Position numbers and translations under genes: made by a program. Below are positions 59,301 to 64,000 of a DNA stretch of 64,000 nt, piece by piece. The notes under the pieces were generated by a model. It ran no database searches. It was given only the letters and a program-made list of their open reading frames with translations, and was not told the DNA's origin. The number at the start of each line of letters is the position of its first letter. Within the stretch, counting starts at the first letter, position 1. The DNA lies in contig JTDE01000024.1 in NCBI GenBank assembly GCA_014338405.1, positions 116,428-180,427 of the forward strand, written 5' to 3'. The DNA is from Paragonimus skrjabini miyazakii. Taxonomy: Eukaryota > Platyhelminthes > Trematoda > Plagiorchiida > Troglotrematidae.

Positions 59301-61658
59301 CAAACTTTCGAAAGTCGATGACTGAACAGTGATGGGCTAGGAGTGTGGAAGTTATAAGCAGCAACTTAACAGCCTTCATGATCTGAACGACGTTGAATGA
59401 AGCGGTCGGTTAGTTAGACAAACTAGCCACCACACCTGGATGCTAGCGTTGAAAACGTGAGTCTACTGACAGTGCTGGTTATAAACGCGGGGTGACGAGA
59501 ACCTGCTTAGAAGTACTCTGGTAATCAGCATCGCCAGTTTTATAATAAGTTAAACAAACAAGCCTGATGTAAACAGTGAAAATTACCTCAATCACACCAA
59601 TCGACAGTGTAGAAACCAATATGCAATAATGCGTGTAACACTGTCTGATGATGTAATTTTATGCTGCCTAACAGAGTAAAGTAGATCAACAAAGCTGTCT
59701 TAGGTCTTGGTGAGACGTGGCAACTGTACTGTTTGACTAAATATATGGGTGTCTCTTAAGTACGTGCAAGTATACGTGCTAGAGGTATGGCCACATGTTC
59801 CTCGAGCAAGAAGTTGACGTTAGACAACAGGGCAACAGTGATTGGGTTGACCTGATTGATTGATCACTATTTGATATATGGTGGAGATTTTGGCGAAGGG
59901 TTGTGCAGTTTCTCTGAGTTGCTCAGTTGACTTGCCAAGAATTAACATGATCGACGTGACGAGGTGTCCCTGGCTAAACAGATCGGTCAAGCATGCATGT
60001 GTGCTGACATGAAGGCCCTGCTGAAATAAACAGTAAAAAGTATCATGCTACAACACACACTACTCAATGCCTACGCACTGGTTGTGTCCATGTCCGACCA
60101 GCTAATTATGATAGCTAGAGTCATTCGACCACACCAAAAATATCAATTTAACGAGCACGAGTATACTTTGATGAAATTAGCATGATTTTCAAAGACAGCA
60201 TATACTAGTCAATATCGTGAGCACATAGGTGGGCTTGTTCCATTATCATGTACAGTAAGAGGTCAATGGAGATGTCATTAGGAGGCCATTTGCGGGAGTC
60301 ACAGAATAATTTTATTGCCGTTGTCGAAGGCGGGTTAATAAACATGCAAGGAAACCACGTTAACAATGAAACCAGGATCAAGCATTATTTTGTGATGCAA
60401 TGTGAGTATATGCATACCTGTTCCTAAGTCAACCAATAATGAGGCAAGAGAACGACTCAATGGGGCGCGCGTTTCTACAAACAATGAGCTTATCATTTTG
60501 CACGAAATACTCGCGTGAGTTCATCGTCGGTGGTCAACGCTTTCATTTTGCAACAAACGATAAAATGATCAAATAAGTTTGGAGGTGCTCACCTTTATAT
60601 GCTATGTAGCAACGGGAGTTCACATTCTGATTTCAGGAGTTACTCACTGTTTTTGGGCTGCCTCTTGCTGGTCTTTATATTCTCTTTAATGTTTACTTGT
60701 AACGGGGCCGGTAGTCTGGCGAATGTGACGAGTTTGACAAGACGTCTATCTTTCAAGTGGACTAAATAGTTCTGTATCTTATTCTAGGTCCTATGAAACG
60801 CCCTTTGTTTTTACCGGTTGAATATTAGTTTGTAGTTCGGCTTTTACACGGAATATCAGGGCTCGGTGATGCTACTGCAGACTACATTAAACACACTAAC
60901 ACGTGTCGTCTGATGATTACCTGCTTTGAGGTTAGCATTCTATGACGTTTCTGAATCACCTGGGTTGAAAAGTTTCCCGAGAGGGTCGATACGTTTGCAA
61001 CAACTGCATTTCGGATTTGCTTCGTTATGGTTTAACCACGGACCTTTGTCAATGATATATGTTATATTCACAATAATACTGAAAGCAAAGATAACACTTC
61101 ATGGATGAAGTTGAAACTTGATCGCACTGAAAGCTTTACTGATGAATACTGCCGGATGGTTTTAATAGTTAAGGATTCCTGTGTTATTGTGAACAGTATA
61201 TTGGGATCAACAGGAGAGGATTTCGAATCGGGCGGAAACTCTTCATTCCGCACGCAGACCTGAAAAGAAGAGAAATAAACAGCATTTTAATAGCTCACCC
61301 CAACTCGCATCATTGCGACATGATCAACTTGTCCAGGTAGATGGCCGCGATTATAGTGTACCAATTGGTTCGTTTTTGTTTTTACACTGCTAGGATATAA
61401 ATGATGTAGACAAACAACGGTTCCATCTCTTCCAACCAGCCGTTTACTGAAAGCGTACTTGAACACATACAATTAAGTGTCAAACAGAAACACCGGGATA
61501 CTTATACTAGTGGGTTACAATTACGACTTGATCCCTTTCATTATTAAAACCAGCTGTCTATATTTGATCAGCGAGGATCCCTTGACTGCCCAGAGTTGGT
61601 GTTACTAAACTACACACCACACTGTGACATACTATGATACACTACGATTTATTTCCAG
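53353..61658. other. Unannotated DNA, possible intron
   Basis: In 8.3 kb I recognise no gene or element. Chance-like frames occur at 54448-54672, 56215-56433, 57020-57286, 58429-58662 and 58771-58989. The stretch 59700-60750 is somewhat GC-richer and repeat-like but matches no family I know. At 55314-55346 CTGATGAGACC...GGCTGAAAAC recalls a hammerhead core but lacks stems I and III. Confidence 0.45.
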
Positions 61659-61805
61659 GGTATGGTCTTTTAACCAATTCTTCGGGAGAACTAGAAGGAA
61701 CCACAGAAAAGACTGCGAGTTACGAAGAAAATTTCTACAAGAGCACCGCTGAGGAAATTATATCCTCGAAAGACGTGAACCAGGAATGCTCGTGGAACAT
61801 TGAGT
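61659..61805 (+). CDS. Candidate exon, MRH-domain-like C-terminal block (partial)
   Basis: After the acceptor GATTTATTTCCAG a 147-base block with two leading bases reads YGLLTNSSGELEGTTEKTAS, YEENFYKSTAEEIISSK and DVNQECSWNIE, leaving T before a GTACAAGT donor. If the next exon began GG, the codon would be Trp, giving E-C-S-W-N-I-E-W. This resembles the last strand of MRH domains (C-x-x-x-F-E-W-x-T...C). If not spliced there, the frame stops at 61817-61819. Hydrophilic composition and clean splice sites favour a coding exon over chance. Family membership is inference. Confidence 0.4.
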
Positions 61806-62384
61806 GTACAAGTGCATGATGTTTCTGAGCCCATTTCAGACTACCTACATACTACTTTATGCGATAGTTTTCAATTTTCTATGTATCTCGCATGCTGTGC
61901 TGCAAGGCTATGTCTATTATCTATGAATCTTTGAATAGGTTTCACAAACAGTTAATTTAATTCAAACTAACATTCTGTATCACACTTTATGTATTGGTTC
62001 ACACGTAGAACGGACGGGCAATCAAGTGATCAGTCAAACGAGAAACCCGACCCTTATGATTGCGAAACACCTTTTTAACAGAGAAACACATCAATCCTTG
62101 AAAAGGAGTCAGCGCATTTTTACGCACCCTGGTCATCAACTTCATCCCGATCAGTTTAATCTAGTCTATAAAATGAAGGTACAAACTATGATTTGGTTAA
62201 AGAAAAACAATAAACTTTATCAGTTTCTCAATAAGTAGCTACATGGCTCGCGTGTCCGACTTTTGATGCCGTGTGTATTGATACGTGTAGTCGAACTGGT
62301 CGTGAACACTCTTCAACTGTAGAGTAAACATCACTTTTACCTGATTACAGTGCAGTGTCTTAGGAAAACTTCTCCGCTACCTGC
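61806..62384. other. Unannotated DNA
   Basis: No recognisable feature; a 70-codon frame at 62026-62238 has no known motif. Confidence 0.45.
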
Positions 62385-62510
62385 TTTCGAAGAGGAACTC
62401 AAAGCTCGATTTTCATACCTGATAGAGGGCCATCTTTCCACGGCAGAGATTAGAACGCCGGTCACGTTCTTACGAAACAACCGTGTTTATCACCATGCAT
62501 TTATCCTCAT
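62385..62510 (-). mobile_element. Highly decayed SINE head, copy G
   Basis: The reverse complement reads ...CACGGTTGTTTCGTAAGAAC, then GTGACCGGCGTTCTAATC, matching the tRNA-like head (CACGGTTGCCTCATGAGAGT and GGCCGGAGTTCTAGTCC) of copy B. The body beyond is not clear. Confidence 0.45.
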
Positions 62511-64000
62511 ATCAGGCAGGAAGGAATTGCCTCCTTGAAACTCTCAGACACATTTCTTTGTGACTACTTTCCAGTTTGTCTAATCACTAGAGGGGAATAC
62601 AGTGAATCTGTCACTAACCTCACCGAATAAACTCACGGCTAGAACTTCTAAGACAAACTGAAATAGCAGAAATCTGTAAACATGTTCCGGAAAATTTTTG
62701 CTCACTCTCAAAAAATTCAACAGTGACAACTGATAAGATATAGACACAAAGTTGTCATTTTGCAAAACCTGGCATTTTGTTTTCCTGTTGAACTAGATGA
62801 CAGGAACCCAACGCCAGGAAAGTGGCTGTCTTATCAACGTCTCTTAGGTCGGCAACCGTGTACGTCAAGTGGATCGCAAACTCACATGAAAATGACATAT
62901 TCAGACAAACCAAATTAGAAAATGCTTCGAACGAGAACTTTCAAAATGATTCCCTTTGGCAAGTTAAGATATACTCTTCTCAAATGTTTTGCCTCAAAAG
63001 ATCAAGAAACAAAGGTTTTGTCGTCTTTGAATGTTTCGCTCAAGGAAATCTCAAATTGGGTAGCATGCGACTCCAACTAATTTGAGATAAAAGGATAGAA
63101 ACCCATCAGTAGTGTTCACACAATCATCTAATCCCTAGAAAGCCATCGTCTACCTGTTCTGATTGACTTCCGAAAGTTTATAGAAAAATAATTAGTTTAC
63201 CAGTACCTCCGTACACAACTGACTGTCATTTTCCCGCATAAAACTATAGTGAGCGCCGCTGTTAGCTATCAAACCGGAAGTGTCACTCAAGAATTCCCAT
63301 CAAAATTGGATTGGAATGCAGGAAGTTTATACGGATTCGGTTTAATGAATCGCACAAGCGAAAACACCCACGACAAAACACTTGAATGTAATGACTAATT
63401 TATGGCGGACATAAACTTGTTTAGCATACTGTCAGTTTGCGATTTCCTTTACATAAAAGTCCTGTTCCATAGCCATCAACAATGTTCGGCACGTTTCCAG
63501 TTTGGTAGAGGCTAGCTTGTCGTTATCACCAGATCTACTGTGTTACAGTGATAGCATGAAACGTGCAATCCTTGGTATTCAGTGTCAACTCTCTTACCCG
63601 ACCAGATTTAATGGGAAAATCAACAATTATCCACTAATCTGGCTACCAGGCTCACAGGTGTAGTAGCTGATGGATTAATCAGCATATGAATACTAAAGTT
63701 GTTATTTACAGATGTAATACATCTTAAGTTTTAATGTTATGAAAATTGTCTTAATATTTTGAACTGCAGAAGCTTCTCCTAAACTGCTCTTTACCGTGTT
63801 GATAAAGTTTGATCATAATCGAGCAATTAGTTTTCATGTAACTGAATACCGGCCGGAACGATCTAGCATTAATTTTTTCTACCGTTTAAGGGCTAGCCTA
63901 GTGTTTGTAATTATGCCTAATGTGTTGTACAGCATTCCTAAATGACCGTTAAGAACGGGAAGCCAGAACATCGTGAGATTTCTCCATGGATTACAATCAA
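62511..64000. other. Unannotated DNA to window end
   Basis: An 87-codon frame at 62822-63085 (+) has no recognisable domain. Nothing else is supported. Confidence 0.45.

Noticed and set aside
1..64000. CRISPR arrays, bacterial operons, prophage, rRNA genes
   Set aside because: No spaced direct repeats, no Shine-Dalgarno-led gene chains, no rRNA core sequences were seen. The window is eukaryotic.

Overview
This window looks like intron and intergenic DNA from a eukaryote, most likely a parasitic flatworm (trematode or cestode). It is AT-rich, has no operons and no long intact ORF, and is full of decayed retroelements of kinds common in flatworms: Penelope-like elements (PLEs) with GIY-YIG nucleases, an RTE-type LINE, an R2-type LINE, a CR1-type LINE, a mariner DNA transposon and tRNA-derived SINEs. 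The species assignment is inference. Most open frames of 60-110 codons here are what AT-rich random sequence would give, and I left them out.

Layout. 0-7 kb: unannotated DNA with one well-formed small exon (1531-1588) and one old SINE (6785-6990). 8.5-9.2 kb: PLE remnant (+). 10.5-14.3 kb: the largest element, an almost full-length RTE retrotransposon (+) with endonuclease, reverse transcriptase and C-terminal zinc knuckle readable through a few stops and frameshifts. 15.4-16.2 kb: PLE (+). 17.2-18.4 kb: R2-like reverse transcriptase (-). 20.3 kb: second small exon. 22.3-22.5 kb: SINE (-) carrying a hammerhead ribozyme fold. 23.8 kb: weak PLE RT remnant (-). 24.9 kb: SINE tail. 27.4-27.7 kb: PLE nuclease (-). 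31.2-32.2 kb: compact element with 177-bp inverted repeats, 12-bp flanking direct repeats, an open GIY-YIG frame and a hammerhead-like motif in each arm. 34.4-35.3 kb: inverted-repeat element followed by another GIY-YIG frame. 37.1-38.1 kb: possible three-exon host gene (+). 38.26-39.02 kb: internally deleted mariner sitting in one copy of a ~110-bp repeat whose sister copy lies at 39.93 kb. 40.75 kb: tRNA-like sequence. 44.8-45.4 kb: PLE RT fragment (-) between inverted repeats. 50.8-51.5 kb: CR1-like LINE 3' part (-). 51.7-52.3 kb: two SINEs head to head around a 115-base assembly gap. 53.2 and 61.7 kb: two more candidate exons.

How it fits together. Four candidate + strand exons (1.53, 20.3, 53.2 and 61.7 kb) show, in order, short motifs like those of a mannose-6-phosphate-receptor homology (MRH) domain. 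Two of the junctions keep the reading frame. If this is right, most of the window is the giant introns of one host gene, and the transposons sit inside them. The most notable biology is the set of hammerhead-like folds in two or three unrelated retroelement families. The SINE fold is supported by a compensatory base-pair change between two copies.
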